64,000 nt of DNA from an uncultured Oscillospiraceae bacterium (GTDB taxonomy: Bacteria > Bacillota > Clostridia > Oscillospirales > Acutalibacteraceae). Positions 8,942 through 18,303 of this stretch are shown one piece after another. The translations under genes were made by a program, and so were the position numbers. The notes under the pieces are model-generated. The model did not search any database. It was not told the origin of the DNA and saw only the letters and a list, made by a program, of their open reading frames with translations. The stretch is from positions 72,376 through 136,375 of the forward strand of contig CABQLY010000005.1 of NCBI GenBank assembly GCA_902465155.1, read 5' to 3'. Positions within the stretch are counted from its first letter, which is position 1. Each line of letters opens with the position of its first letter.

Positions 8942-10348
8942 TTAATCGTCCAGTGCGGTATCAATTTTTAAAGCTGTAAAATACTTGGTAAACTCGCGCA
9001 GCTCGGCGGTGTAATCGCCCAAAATCTCGCAAAAATGGTGAATGTAGGGGCCGTCTAACAGGCGGTCCTCTACCTTTTGCAGGTTTTTAAATTCGCCCCA
9101 AAGGTAGGTGCCGTGGGTTTGCGGGCCGGGAACGGTGTGGCAAAGCATAGGCAGCAGCAGGTAGTTGCCGTGCTCCTGCTCTAAGCGGGCAACGGTGTAA
9201 ACGCCGTCCTTAGCGCGGAACCATTCGCGTTGGTTTACCAGCTCGGCCGGGCAATCCTCTGCTTTAACCGAAAGGGGGAACGGCCCGCAGTGCCAAAGCA
9301 GCTCGGCGTTTTTGTTTTCGGGGTGGCGCACGGTAAATTCCCCTAAAAACGGCCGCTCGTGCCCTAAAGCGGCGCTGCTTAGCAGCACCATTGTTAAAGC
9401 GCAGTGCATATCGCTCTCGCAGGAGATCATGTAGCCCATATCGTTTAAAATGCCGTACACGGCGCAGGGGGCCAGCCCGTCAAACAGCTGCGGGGTGGCG
9501 GTCCAACATTCGGCCGAAATAACATCTAAATCGTTCTCCTCAAACAGCTGCCGGTACATAATAACCAGCGCGGCCATGCGGGTTAGGTATTTTGGCGTTA
9601 GGTCGTCCATTTGGTAATGGCTGCAAATAAATTGCTCCATTTTTGCAATTTCCTGCTGCTCGGTTTTAAGTACGGTGTTAAACTTTTCTAAAATAACGGC
9701 CAGGTTAAAGGGCACAATGCGCAGCCCAAACCGCTCCATTAATTCGCCCTCGTTCCAAATAACCGAATAAAACGGTGCCGGCCGAATACCAACCTGGCCA
9801 ACCTTTAGCCCGGTAAAGTTTTTAACCATGCAGGCAACGCTAAAAAAGCGCTTTAAGCCCTCGGCAAACTCCGGCTCCTCAACCCGGCAGCACGGCAGGT
9901 GCGAAAAGGGAATGTGATACCGCTGAAGCTGGCGTGAAACGCCGAACAAGCCGCATTGCGAATCGGTGGGGCGCATACCGTGCTCGTAATATTCGTCATC
10001 TAACGGGGCCCAAAGCAGCACCGGCTTGCCAACCGCCTTGGCCAGCTGGGCGGCGGCCTCCTCATTGCCAAAGTTGCAGTTAATAATAAAAACGGCGTCT
10101 ACCTTTTCGGCCAAAAAGCGTTCGGCTAGCTGGTTGGTGCTTTCCTCGTCAAAAATTAAATCTTTACAGCCAAGGCCGCGGCTGTTTACAAAGGTTACCT
10201 GCTCGGTGGTAAAGTTTTTTTCAATGTAATCTACAAAACGGCGGCCGCGCTCCTCCGCCGAGCTCCAGGTTAAAAAGGTTTTGGCCGGGCGGTCGGTGGT
10301 GTTGCGGCGCATGGGCGCCAAACCAATTTTTAAATTGTAATTTAACAT
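8942..10348 (-). CDS. L-fucose isomerase-like sugar isomerase
   Basis: 468 residues, in the range of the L-fucose/L-arabinose isomerase fold, which interconverts aldose and ketose sugars using Mn2+. Candidate metal ligands fall where expected: Glu in ISAECW (about 280), Asp in CESDMH (about 306) and His in YIHHFCE near the C-terminus. The N-terminal half has the expected Rossmann-like pattern (FIINCNFGNEEAAAQLAKA). The substrate is not settled by sequence. It is first in a two-gene unit with DUF4867. No kinase, aldolase or transporter for the sugar is nearby, so the rest of the pathway must be elsewhere. Confidence 0.8.
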   Translation of the reverse strand: MLNYNLKIGLAPMRRNTTDRPAKTFLTWSSAEERGRRFVDYIEKNFTTEQVTFVNSRGLGCKDLIFDEESTNQLAERFLAEKVDAVFIINCNFGNEEAAAQLAKAVGKPVLLWAPLDDEYYEHGMRPTDSQCGLFGVSRQLQRYHIPFSHLPCCRVEEPEFAEGLKRFFSVACMVKNFTGLKVGQVGIRPAPFYSVIWNEGELMERFGLRIVPFNLAVILEKFNTVLKTEQQEIAKMEQFICSHYQMDDLTPKYLTRMAALVIMYRQLFEENDLDVISAECWTATPQLFDGLAPCAVYGILNDMGYMISCESDMHCALTMVLLSSAALGHERPFLGEFTVRHPENKNAELLWHCGPFPLSVKAEDCPAELVNQREWFRAKDGVYTVARLEQEHGNYLLLPMLCHTVPGPQTHGTYLWGEFKNLQKVEDRLLDGPYIHHFCEILGDYTAELREFTKYFTALKIDTALDD

Positions 10349-10830
10349 CTCAATACCCCTTTAAATTAGTTTTACAGCAAATTTGCACTTTGGCCGGCGT
10401 TTGGCCTTGCTTATTGCCCGCTACGGTTTAAGCGGCGCTGCGCCAACCCCTTGCAGGCGTTTGCCCTGCGGGGCACTTTACGCGTTGCCGCCTAAAAAAC
10501 AGGCTAATTTTTTTGCTTGCCTAAGCCTGCCGGTACACTTTTACTGTACCACGCTAATTTTTAAAATACCATGTAAAAAATAGAACAAGCTGTATGTTTT
10601 TCTACTAATTTTTTGCAAAGAAACGAGTTTAAGAAACCGGCATTGCAAGATTTTTTGGGTTGTTTTTAAAAGAAATAAAGAGCAAGCCCTTTATTAAGGG
10701 GGCTTGGAATAGGAGCAGCTGTGCGGTAATAACTGCGCAACATCCGGCGGCAAAAAAATTGCAGCCGGTAAAACCTTAAACAAAAAAAACGCCGCAGGCT
10801 TGCCTGCGGCGGCTAATTTTATAAATTTAT
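10349..10830. other. 480-bp intergenic region with a dyad and a hairpin
   Basis: No gene seen. A perfect 6-bp dyad GGTACA-N7-TGTACC lies at 10532-10550, about 185 nt upstream of the isomerase start, and could be an operator. A stem CAAGCCC/GGGCTTG lies at 10683-10706 without a T run. The right end is the terminator of the phosphatase gene. Confidence 0.5.
10782..10811 (-). terminator. Rho-independent terminator of the hydrogenase-sensor operon
   Basis: Perfect 10-bp stem CGCCGCAGGC/GCCTGCGGCG with a 2-nt loop, then eight T residues on the minus strand, 20 nt after the phosphatase stop. Confidence 0.95.
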
Positions 10831-12003
10831 TTAAAAATAGCTTACCTTAACCCGTTTGCCCATTTGCTTTAAGCAGGCGGTTAGCTGCTCTACCAAGTTC
10901 ATTTTAATGTTAAAATTAATAGGCAGGTCGGGGTTTTGGTGCGCGGGGTTTACGGCGCGGCCAACATAAAAGTTAATGTCGGTAGCGTCCTCAAACAGCA
11001 GGCGGCAAATTAGGGAGGCACCGTCGTGCCGGTAGCCCCACTCCTCGTAAAGTTCGTTGGTGCCCAAGGCGTCTTTGGCGTATTCAATAACCTTGTTAAT
11101 GGTAATAACGCCCTCGGTTACCAGGTCTACCCCCTCAATTTCGGCAATGGGGGGAACATCGCTTTGCACAAAGTTTAGGCTGGCCTTAACCGGCTTACCC
11201 AAGTATTTTGCGGCAATAGAGGCGGTAGTGCCGCCGCAAACAATGTGCTTGCCCTCTTTCGAGAAAAACAGCGACATCATGCGGTCGCAGTCGTCCCGGT
11301 TGCGGGGCGGGCCAAACAAAAGGTTCATGGGCTCCCGCTTTCTTACGCGAATCACGCAGGCGGTAGCGTCGTCCCCCGGTTGGTTGCCGTATAGCTTGTT
11401 GCATTCATCTACCAGCATGGTAGAAAGGGTTTTGGCGGTGTAACCCTGCGGGGCAACGCTTACCATAAAGTCGGCAATATCCTCCCGCCGCCAGCCAAAG
11501 TTGTAGGCAATGCCAATGCCGGCGTGGGGGCAGCCGTCACTCATGGCAATGAAAATATCGTTCTCCTGCAAGGGAATGGTGGCTTTGTAAATTTTTTTGC
11601 CGCCAATGTTCAGTTCGCTTTGCGGGTATTGGTACAGTTCAAAATTGCGAATCATAATCACAAGCGGATTATCGTACTGAATAATTTCGGCGGTGGCGTT
11701 GTGAATTAAGTGGATGATGGTAAAGGTGGAGTAGGCCACCCCGCGTACCGAGCAAATGGGCAGGGTTGCGGCAATGGTTTCCACACACTCCTCCAGCTTT
11801 AGGCCCTCGGCCATCATGGTGGAAATAATTTTAGAGGTAAGGGTAGAAAGAATACTGGCCTTTACGCCGCTGCCAAGGCCGTCGGCCAACACAATAACGG
11901 TAGAATCCTCGCCCTGTTCTACAATATCAACATGGTCGCCGCACAGCTGCTCGCCGGCGTGATTAATGCTTTTCCAACCAATATCGGCACAAAGGTTATT
12001 CAT
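10831..12003 (-). CDS. SpoIIE/PP2C-type serine phosphatase of the hydrogenase-sensor operon
   Basis: 390 residues, cytosolic. The first half is a PPM/SpoIIE phosphatase: metal-binding Asp residues are present in LADGLGSGVKA (about 41), AMSDGCPHAG (about 155) and GDDATACVIRV (about 215). The second half (about 225-390) starts around LLFGPPRNRDDCDRM and is not a domain I recognise; it may bind a ligand or partner. The gene overlaps the hydrogenase-PAS gene by 8 nt, implying translational coupling. Phosphatases in such operons are thought to relay the redox or H2 signal; its protein substrate is unknown. It is the last gene of the operon. Confidence 0.88.
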   Translation of the reverse strand: MNNLCADIGWKSINHAGEQLCGDHVDIVEQGEDSTVIVLADGLGSGVKASILSTLTSKIISTMMAEGLKLEECVETIAATLPICSVRGVAYSTFTIIHLIHNATAEIIQYDNPLVIMIRNFELYQYPQSELNIGGKKIYKATIPLQENDIFIAMSDGCPHAGIGIAYNFGWRREDIADFMVSVAPQGYTAKTLSTMLVDECNKLYGNQPGDDATACVIRVRKREPMNLLFGPPRNRDDCDRMMSLFFSKEGKHIVCGGTTASIAAKYLGKPVKASLNFVQSDVPPIAEIEGVDLVTEGVITINKVIEYAKDALGTNELYEEWGYRHDGASLICRLLFEDATDINFYVGRAVNPAHQNPDLPINFNIKMNLVEQLTACLKQMGKRVKVSYF

Positions 12004-13669
12004 CGCTAATAGACTCCTTTAATTTAGAAAGGGCAATTTTAGTTTCGGCGGCCGTTTCCCCTAACAGGGAGGCAATTTCCTGCACAATGCGCATTTGCTT
12101 GTCTACCACCTTGTCGGCAATTTCAACCGTTTGGCGGCTAATGCTCTCCTTGCGCTCACGCACATTTTCCTCCTCGGTTACATCGCGCATAATGCAAATT
12201 AACAGGCGGTACTCCTTATCGTAAATAATGCTTTGCTCAACATACTTTTCGTACTCGGCCAAATAAACCCGCCGGTCGTGAATGTTGCGGCCGTTTTGCA
12301 GCACCGTCATAAAGGGCTTGGGGTCTAAAATGCGTACAACGCCGTCCCCCAATACCACTGAGGGGGAGCGCAAATTTAAAATTTTAAGGGCGGCTTTGTT
12401 AATTTGCTGCACCTCCAGCTTTTCGTTCAGCAAAATCAGCCCGTTTGGCGTGTTGCGAACAATATTGTCGGAAAAGCTTTCGGCCTTGTCTTTTAAATAT
12501 GGCAGGCACATAGAAATTTCGGCCTTGCCCTGGTAAATGGCAACGGCCTTTTCGCGGCAGGTGTTGTACCCGCAGGAGCCGCAGTTTAATTCGTCTGCCG
12601 GCTTTAGTTTGCCCATTTTATGTAAAATATCCTCAATTTCCGCTTCGGTGGGCGGCTGCAGCTTGCGCTCAATTACCGTAAAGGTTTTGTGCAGGGCGGT
12701 GCGGTCGGGCTGGGTAACTTCAAAATCCTTTTTGCCGGCAAAGCGTGCAACGGCCATATAATCCTGTACTGGCAGGCGGTGAAATTTTTCCATAACCGGG
12801 CCGCCAACGCAGCTGCCAACGCAGGCCGACATTTCTATAAAGCAGCGGTGAATTTTTCCGCCGGCAATATCTTTTAAAGCGGCAATGCAGTTTTCAACTC
12901 CGTCTATGGCCAGGTAGGTGTAGTCCGGGTGGTCTAACTGCATGGTTTTTAAAATGCCGCCGGTGGTGGGAAAAAACCGGGCGCGGCTGTGTTCGTCGCT
13001 GTCCAACTCCGCCTTTAGGGTTACCCCCTCGGCTTTTAGCCAGGCGGTTAGCTCGTCAAAGGTTAAAACCGCGTCTACCAAGCCTTCGTAATATTGGGCT
13101 TCGTCTTTTTTTGCAACGCAGGGGCCAATAAAAACGGTTTTGGCGTTTTTGTAGCGGGTTTTAATATCTTTACAATGGGCCTGCATGGGCGAAAGAACAT
13201 CGGCCAGGCAGGGCAGCATGGCCGGGTAGTGCTTTTGAATCAGCAAATTAACCGAGTGGCAGCAGGAGGAGATGATAACATCTTTGGTTTGTTCGGCTAC
13301 CATTTTTTCGTATGCGGTTTTAACAATGGTGGCGCCAATGGCGGTTTCCTCCACATCAAAAAAGCCGAGCTGCTTTAAGGCCGCGCGCATGGCGCCAATG
13401 CCAACGCCCTCGTAATTGGCAATAAACGAGGGAGCCAGGCTAACTATAACCGGGTCACCGCTTTGCAGCAACACCTTAACCTTTTCGGTTTCGTCGGTAA
13501 TCTGTTTGGCGTTTTGGGGGCAAACCACAAAGCACTGGCCGCACAAAATGCACTCGTTGCCAATAATGTAGGCCTGGTTGCCTGAAAAGCGAATAGATTT
13601 AACCGGGCAGTGCCGAATACATTTGTAGCAGTTTTTGCAGTTAGATTTTTTTAAGGTTAGGCAGTCCAT
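11996..13669 (-). CDS. Sensory [FeFe]-hydrogenase-like protein with Fes and PAS domains (HydS/HfsB type)
   Basis: 557 residues. Order: two [4Fe-4S] ferredoxin motifs (about 11-55, CKNCYKCIRHCP and CILCGQCFVVCP); an H-cluster domain (about 60-345); a Fes 4Fe-4S domain (about 360-405, CGSCGYNTC); a PAS domain (about 408-490, TPNGLILLNEKLEV); and a C-terminal coiled region. The three H-cluster loops are present but altered: SSCCHSVN in place of TSCCPAW, GPCVAKKDE in place of MPCTAKKFE, and MSACVGSCVGG in place of the M-CPGGC-GGG motif. All Cys ligands remain. This pattern fits sensory (group C-like) hydrogenases rather than bulk H2 producers. Linkage to phosphatase and kinase-fold genes supports signalling. 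Confidence 0.87.
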   Translation of the reverse strand: MDCLTLKKSNCKNCYKCIRHCPVKSIRFSGNQAYIIGNECILCGQCFVVCPQNAKQITDETEKVKVLLQSGDPVIVSLAPSFIANYEGVGIGAMRAALKQLGFFDVEETAIGATIVKTAYEKMVAEQTKDVIISSCCHSVNLLIQKHYPAMLPCLADVLSPMQAHCKDIKTRYKNAKTVFIGPCVAKKDEAQYYEGLVDAVLTFDELTAWLKAEGVTLKAELDSDEHSRARFFPTTGGILKTMQLDHPDYTYLAIDGVENCIAALKDIAGGKIHRCFIEMSACVGSCVGGPVMEKFHRLPVQDYMAVARFAGKKDFEVTQPDRTALHKTFTVIERKLQPPTEAEIEDILHKMGKLKPADELNCGSCGYNTCREKAVAIYQGKAEISMCLPYLKDKAESFSDNIVRNTPNGLILLNEKLEVQQINKAALKILNLRSPSVVLGDGVVRILDPKPFMTVLQNGRNIHDRRVYLAEYEKYVEQSIIYDKEYRLLICIMRDVTEEENVRERKESISRQTVEIADKVVDKQMRIVQEIASLLGETAAETKIALSKLKESISDE

Positions 13670-13674
13670 TAAGG

Positions 13675-13935
13675 TTATTTCCTTTCCGCCGCTAAGGGCT
13701 GTAATACCTTTTCTTTAAAAAAGTTTTCAAAGCCGGCAACAGTAACACCGGGGTAAACCGTGTCGTCTACCGTAACGGTAACGCCCTCCCGGTTGCATTT
13801 TCCGGCACAAAAGCTGCCGGCCAGGGTTACAAGGGGCTCCAGCCCGTTTTCGGCAACCGCTTTTTGAAAAAGCGCTACCAGCTGTTCGGCCCCGTTTAGG
13901 TGGCAGGCCGAGCCAACACAAATTTGAACAAGCAT
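13675..13935 (-). CDS. Thioredoxin-like [2Fe-2S] ferredoxin (second of pair)
   Basis: 86 residues with CVGSACHLNG at the N-terminus and SFCAGKCN about 35 residues later, the four-Cys pattern of NuoE-like thioredoxin-fold [2Fe-2S] proteins. It probably carries electrons to or from the hydrogenase-like sensor, whose gene starts 5 nt downstream. SD GGGAGG lies in the tail of the preceding paralogue. It is similar in length and motif to the next gene upstream, so the two look like a tandem duplication. Confidence 0.88.
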   Translation of the reverse strand: MLVQICVGSACHLNGAEQLVALFQKAVAENGLEPLVTLAGSFCAGKCNREGVTVTVDDTVYPGVTVAGFENFFKEKVLQPLAAERK

Positions 13936-13937
13936 TG

Positions 13938-14183
13938 TTATTTATTTTCCTCCCGCAAAATGTACTTTTTAAAAAACGGCTCGGCGGTTTTGGGGGTAAC
14001 CGAGTAAAATTCATTGTCCAGCGTAACGCAAACGCCCTCGCGGCAGCGGCCCATGCAAAAGGTGCCGGCCAGCTCAACGCTGCCGTCTAACCCGTGCTGC
14101 GCTATGAGCTGCTGAAATTGCTCTACCACCTCTCGCGAGCCTTTAATGTGGCAGGAGGAGCCAATACAGACGGTTAACTTCAT
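13938..14183 (-). CDS. Thioredoxin-like [2Fe-2S] ferredoxin (first of pair)
   Basis: 81 residues with CIGSSCHIKG and TFCMGRCREGVCV, the cluster-binding pattern of NuoE-type ferredoxin domains. It overlaps the kinase-fold gene by the 4-nt ATGA junction and lies 2 nt before its paralogue, so the genes are cotranslated. Likely an electron carrier for the sensor; direct partner unknown. Confidence 0.88.
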   Translation of the reverse strand: MKLTVCIGSSCHIKGSREVVEQFQQLIAQHGLDGSVELAGTFCMGRCREGVCVTLDNEFYSVTPKTAEPFFKKYILREENK

Positions 14184-14959
14184 TGCAATTCCCCTTTCGT
14201 AGAATTTAAAAGCTCGGTTAAAAACGCGCGGGTGCTGGGGGTGGCCCGGTAAAGCTTAGCGGCGGCAACCGCCGGCAGCAGGCCGGTAATTTGCTGCGGC
14301 TGCAAGCTGCTTTGGCTGCAAAGCAGGCTTAGGTAGTTATTGGCAAGGGCACTGTTGCCGCCTTTTAAAAGCCAAAGGTAGGTAACGGCGGCGTCAACCT
14401 CGGGGCAGCCAGCGGCGGCCAGCGCCCAGTTTAAAATGTAAAGCTCCCCGCCGGGGGTAATCATAATATTTTCGGGGGTTAGGTTGCCGTGGCAAAGGGT
14501 TTGCTTTTGGGGCAGGGCCAAAAGCTGCGTTTTAAGTTCGGCAACGCGCCCGGCCGGCAAGCCGCTGCGCCAAAGCCCCTGCAGCAGCTGCCCCAAAAGG
14601 CCCGGCAGGGCAGGGCTGCGGTTAGCCCAAATTTGGTTGGCGGCGGCCGCCAATTGCTGCAGCAGGGCGCCTGCGTTTTGGGGCTGCTCGGCCAGCAGGC
14701 GGCTAAGCGTTTTGCCCTTTAGGTAGCTGCTGACAATTGCCCATTTTTGGTTTATTTGGCAAACCTTTAAAACCGGCGGCACCGGCAGCCCGGCCTTGGC
14801 GGCAAGGGCTTGGGCGTAAGCCTCAAACAGCGCCCGTTCGCCGGTTGGTTCGGTGTTAAAAACCTTTAAGCAACGGTCGGAATCCCGGTAAACGGTTTGG
14901 TGGTTGCTAACGGCAATAATTCGGTCTAAGTTCGTGTAAATTCCCCCCAAAAGCGCCAA
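14180..14959 (-). CDS. APH/choline-kinase-fold protein, predicted pseudokinase
   Basis: 259 residues with the aminoglycoside phosphotransferase fold: beta-3 Lys in CLKVFN (about 32), catalytic loop CHGNLTPENIMI (about 163) and metal-loop position YILNWALAAAG (about 180). Both catalytic acidic residues expected in this family, HGD and the Asp of the DWE/DFG-like motif, are Asn here, while the fold and the loop Asn (EN) are kept. This predicts loss or strong change of phosphotransfer activity. The TTG at 14959 is uncertain: a GGGGGG tract lies inside the coding start and no ATG follows at proper spacing. First gene of the sensor operon. Confidence 0.78.
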   Translation of the reverse strand: MALLGGIYTNLDRIIAVSNHQTVYRDSDRCLKVFNTEPTGERALFEAYAQALAAKAGLPVPPVLKVCQINQKWAIVSSYLKGKTLSRLLAEQPQNAGALLQQLAAAANQIWANRSPALPGLLGQLLQGLWRSGLPAGRVAELKTQLLALPQKQTLCHGNLTPENIMITPGGELYILNWALAAAGCPEVDAAVTYLWLLKGGNSALANNYLSLLCSQSSLQPQQITGLLPAVAAAKLYRATPSTRAFLTELLNSTKGELQ

Positions 14960-15105
14960 CGGCGATTTTAAAAATTTGCGGCGCTTTTTGCTGCGCGGTA
15001 CAGCTTTTGTGCGTACCCGTTACCCTTATTTTAACACAGTTTAAGGGGCACTGCAACCTCTTTATTTTTTTGTTAAAATTTTCAAAAAAATTCCCCCAAA
15101 AGCTA

Positions 15106-15134
15106 TTGCATAATAGGTTCATTCGTGTTAAAAT
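15106..15134 (+). promoter_or_regulatory. Sigma-A promoter of trkA-trkH
   Basis: TTGCAT, 17 nt, TAAAAT, about 60 nt upstream of the trkA ATG. Confidence 0.75.
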
Positions 15135-15194
15135 ATAGGCCGTAGATTACAACTGGTTTTGCAACTTATTTTAAAATGAACGAGGGTTAGATTT

Positions 15195-16550
15195 ATGAAA
15201 ATTTTAATCGTTGGCATTGGCAAAACGGGCGCAACCCTGGCGCGCACCCTAACAAACGAGGGGCACGATGTTACGATTATGGATTCGGACACCACGCGGG
15301 TTGGTGAAATTTGCGATAATAACGACGTTATGGGCTTTGTGGGCGACGGCATGAATTACGCCGCCCTGCAGGAGGCCGGCATTGCCGAGGCCGATGTATT
15401 AATAGCTGTTACCGGGTCGGACGAGCAGAATTTGCTTTGCTGCCTGTTTGCCAAAAAATCCGGCCGCTGCGCAACCATTGCGCGGGTGCGCAACCCGTTG
15501 TATTTGTCTGAAACCGCATTTATTCGCGAACAGGTTGGCCTTTCTATGATCATTAATCCCGAATACGCCGCCGCTACCGAAATTTCGCGGCTGCTGCGCT
15601 TTCCCTCGGCAATTGATATTAACTCTTTTTCTAAAGGCAAGGTAGAAATGCTAACCTTTAAAATTCGCGAAAACTCGCAGCTGGCCGGCAAAAATTTAAA
15701 CGTTGTGCGCACTAAAATAGAGCCGGATGTGCTGTTTTGCTGCGTGCAGCGTAATGGAACCTGCCACATTCCCGACGGCAACTTTACCCTGCAGGCCGGG
15801 GATAAGGCCTCCATTATTATTGCCCCGAAAAAAACGCACAGCTTTTTTAAAAAAATTGGGGTAGATACCCACGGCGCGCACGATGTTATGATTGTTGGCG
15901 GCGGCCGGCTGGCCTACTACCTTTCTAAACAATTGTTAGAGCTTGGCATTACGGTGCGGCTTATTGAGCTGGACCAGGCCCGCTGCGACGAGCTGGCCGA
16001 AAAGCTGCCCCACGCGTTAATTATTCACGGCGATGGGTCGGATAAAAATTTGCTGCTGGAGGAGGGGCTGGCCGAAACCGACGCCTTTGTTGCCCTAACC
16101 GGTTTTGATGAGGAGAACATTTTGCTCTCGCTTTACGCAAAGGAGGTTGCCAACGCCAAGGTAGTTACCAAGGTAGACCGTATCTCCTTTGACAGCTTAA
16201 TTTCTAAACTGAATTTAGACAGCGTTATTTACCCGTGCGACATTACCGCCGAGTACATTTTGCAGTATGTGCGCACCAAGCAAAACGCCATGGGCAACAA
16301 TGTAGAAAACCTTTACAAGCTGCTGGGCGACCGGGTGGAGGCCTTAGAGTTTAAAATTGGCGAAAATGCGCCGATTGTTGGAATTGAGCTGCAAAAAATG
16401 AACCTGAAAAAGGATTTAATTATTTGCGGCATTATGCACGAGGGCAAATTTATTTTGCCCTGCGGCGAAAGCACCGTTAGCGTGGGTGACAGCATTATTG
16501 TTGTTACCGCACAAAAGCAGCTGAATGATGTTGCGGATATTTTGAGGTAA
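15195..16550 (+). CDS. trkA: Trk K+ uptake system NAD-binding regulatory protein TrkA
   Basis: 451 residues on the cytosolic face, gating the TrkH channel in response to nucleotides. Two RCK halves are visible, each a Rossmann domain plus TrkA_C domain: GIGKTGATLARTL (about 7) with GSDEQNLL, and VGGGRLAYYLSKQLL (about 236) with TGFDEENILLSLYAK. The length is that of double-RCK TrkA. SD GAGGG precedes the ATG, and trkH starts 7 nt after the stop. Confidence 0.95.
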   Translation: MKILIVGIGKTGATLARTLTNEGHDVTIMDSDTTRVGEICDNNDVMGFVGDGMNYAALQEAGIAEADVLIAVTGSDEQNLLCCLFAKKSGRCATIARVRNPLYLSETAFIREQVGLSMIINPEYAAATEISRLLRFPSAIDINSFSKGKVEMLTFKIRENSQLAGKNLNVVRTKIEPDVLFCCVQRNGTCHIPDGNFTLQAGDKASIIIAPKKTHSFFKKIGVDTHGAHDVMIVGGGRLAYYLSKQLLELGITVRLIELDQARCDELAEKLPHALIIHGDGSDKNLLLEEGLAETDAFVALTGFDEENILLSLYAKEVANAKVVTKVDRISFDSLISKLNLDSVIYPCDITAEYILQYVRTKQNAMGNNVENLYKLLGDRVEALEFKIGENAPIVGIELQKMNLKKDLIICGIMHEGKFILPCGESTVSVGDSIIVVTAQKQLNDVADILR

Positions 16551-16557
16551 CGGGCTT

Positions 16558-18033
16558 ATGAATTTTTCTATTATACTTTACATTATTGGCTATGTGCTGC
16601 GCATAGAGGGCATTTTAATGCTGCTGCCGGCCGGGGTTGGCCTGTTTTACGGCGAGCGGCAGGCCTACGCCTTTTTTATTTGTGCGGCGGTTAGCCTGGC
16701 GGTTGGCTTTTTGTGCAGCCTTAAAAAGCCTAAAAATCAGGTGTTTTACGCTAAGGAGGGCTTTGTGGTTGTGCCCGCCGCGTGGATTATTGCCAGCCTG
16801 GCCGGGTGCGCCCCGTTTGTAATGAATAAAGATATTCCCCGTTTTTTAGACGCGTTTTTTGAAACCGTTTCGGGCTTTACAACAACCGGCTCCAGCGTGC
16901 TGAGCAATGTGGAGGCCTTGGCCCGCTGCTCGCTGTTTTGGCGCAGCTTTACGCACTGGATTGGCGGCATGGGCATTTTGGTTTTTATTTTGGCGGTTAT
17001 GCCGCTTACCGGCGGCGCAACCATGCACCTTATGCGGGCAGAAAGCCCCGGCCCGCAGGTAGGCAAAATGGTGCCCAAAATTCGCGATACCTCTATTATT
17101 CTTTATGTTATTTACACCGCTATGACGCTGCTGCAAATTGTAATTTTGCTGTGCGGCGGAATGCATTGGTTTGATGCCGTTACCCTTTCGTTCGGCTCGG
17201 CCGGCACCGGCGGCTTTGCGGTTAAAAATTCCGGTTTAGCCTCTTACTCGCCGTTTTGCCAATATGTTATTGCGGTGTTTATGATTGCGTTTGGCGTAAA
17301 CTTTAATGTGTACTTTTTGGCGGTTCGCCGCCACTTTAGGCAGGCTTTAAGGGTAGAGGAGGCTTGGTGGTATATTGCCATTGTGGCTTTTTCTACCGGA
17401 GCTATTACTTTAAACATTCGCCACATTTTTCCAACGCTGGAGGAATCGTTCCGCCAGGCGCTGTTTCAGGTGGGTTCTTTAATTACAACCACCGGCTATT
17501 CAACCTGCGATTACAACGCGCTGTTTCCGGCCTTTTCCCACCACATTTTGCTTATGCTTATGCTGATTGGCGCGTGCGCCGGCAGTACGGGCGGCGGTAT
17601 TAAGGTTTCCAGAATAATGATTATGGTAAAATCGGTTCGGGATGAGATCTCCCGCATTATTCACCCGCGCGCCGTAAAAAAGGTGCGGCTGGAGGGCAAG
17701 GTGGTAGAGCACGGGGTTATGCGCTCGGTAAACACCTTTATGTTGGGGTACTTGGCGGTGCTATGTCTTTCGGTTATTTTAATTTCGCTGAATAATTTTG
17801 ATATGACAACCAACATTACCTCGGTTGTTGCCACCTTAAACAATATTGGCCCCGGCTTTGGCAAGGTGGGGCCGGCGGGGAACTTTGGCGCGTTTTCAGA
17901 TTTTTCTAAGTTTGTTTTTTGCTTTGATATGCTGGCCGGCCGGTTAGAGCTGTTGCCCGTATTAGTGCTTTTATACCCCGGCACCTGGCGCCGTGCCGTG
18001 CAGGGGGGGCTAAGCGGCAAAAACAAATTTTAA
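16558..18033 (+). CDS. trkH: Trk/Ktr-type K+ transporter membrane subunit TrkH
   Basis: 491 residues with about ten membrane segments and the four-pore-loop layout. Selectivity-filter-like turns are FTTTGSSV (about 105), GSAGTGGFAVKN (about 220), TTGYSTCDYN (about 320) and NIGPGFGKVGP (about 430). The C-terminus ends in the family block GRLELLPVLVLLYPGTWRR. It takes up K+ with TrkA, encoded just upstream, and needs no other gene here. Confidence 0.95.
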   Translation: MNFSIILYIIGYVLRIEGILMLLPAGVGLFYGERQAYAFFICAAVSLAVGFLCSLKKPKNQVFYAKEGFVVVPAAWIIASLAGCAPFVMNKDIPRFLDAFFETVSGFTTTGSSVLSNVEALARCSLFWRSFTHWIGGMGILVFILAVMPLTGGATMHLMRAESPGPQVGKMVPKIRDTSIILYVIYTAMTLLQIVILLCGGMHWFDAVTLSFGSAGTGGFAVKNSGLASYSPFCQYVIAVFMIAFGVNFNVYFLAVRRHFRQALRVEEAWWYIAIVAFSTGAITLNIRHIFPTLEESFRQALFQVGSLITTTGYSTCDYNALFPAFSHHILLMLMLIGACAGSTGGGIKVSRIMIMVKSVRDEISRIIHPRAVKKVRLEGKVVEHGVMRSVNTFMLGYLAVLCLSVILISLNNFDMTTNITSVVATLNNIGPGFGKVGPAGNFGAFSDFSKFVFCFDMLAGRLELLPVLVLLYPGTWRRAVQGGLSGKNKF

Positions 18034-18049
18034 TTTTTAAAAGGTTATT

Positions 18050-18097
18050 CCCGGCTCGGCTGCCTTTGGGCGGCCGGGCCGTTTTGCTGTTTTTTTA
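18050..18097 (+). terminator. Terminator after trkH
   Basis: GC-rich stem (CCCGGC paired with GCCGGG, inner GCC/GGC pairs) followed by T-rich sequence ending in seven T residues. The remaining gap to the next promoter (18100-18300) shows no gene I can support. Confidence 0.7.
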
Positions 18098-18303
18098 GCC
18101 CCTGCCAACTAAAAAAACCGTAAATGTCGTTTACTAAAAAGGCAATAAAGCAAACCAAAGCCGCGGCGTATTGCAATTTCAACTCATCGGCCGGGCTACA
18201 AAGCCGAAAGAAAACAACCCTTGTTAGCCGCGTAGGCCATCGAAAAAATAACGTTTTTTTAATGCAACGGCACTGCGCGGAAAAGCTGATGAAGCATTTT
18301 TTG

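Noticed and set aside
10383..10583. 66-aa plus-strand frame upstream of the isomerase
   Set aside because: No SD and no family resemblance; overlaps the candidate operator dyad.
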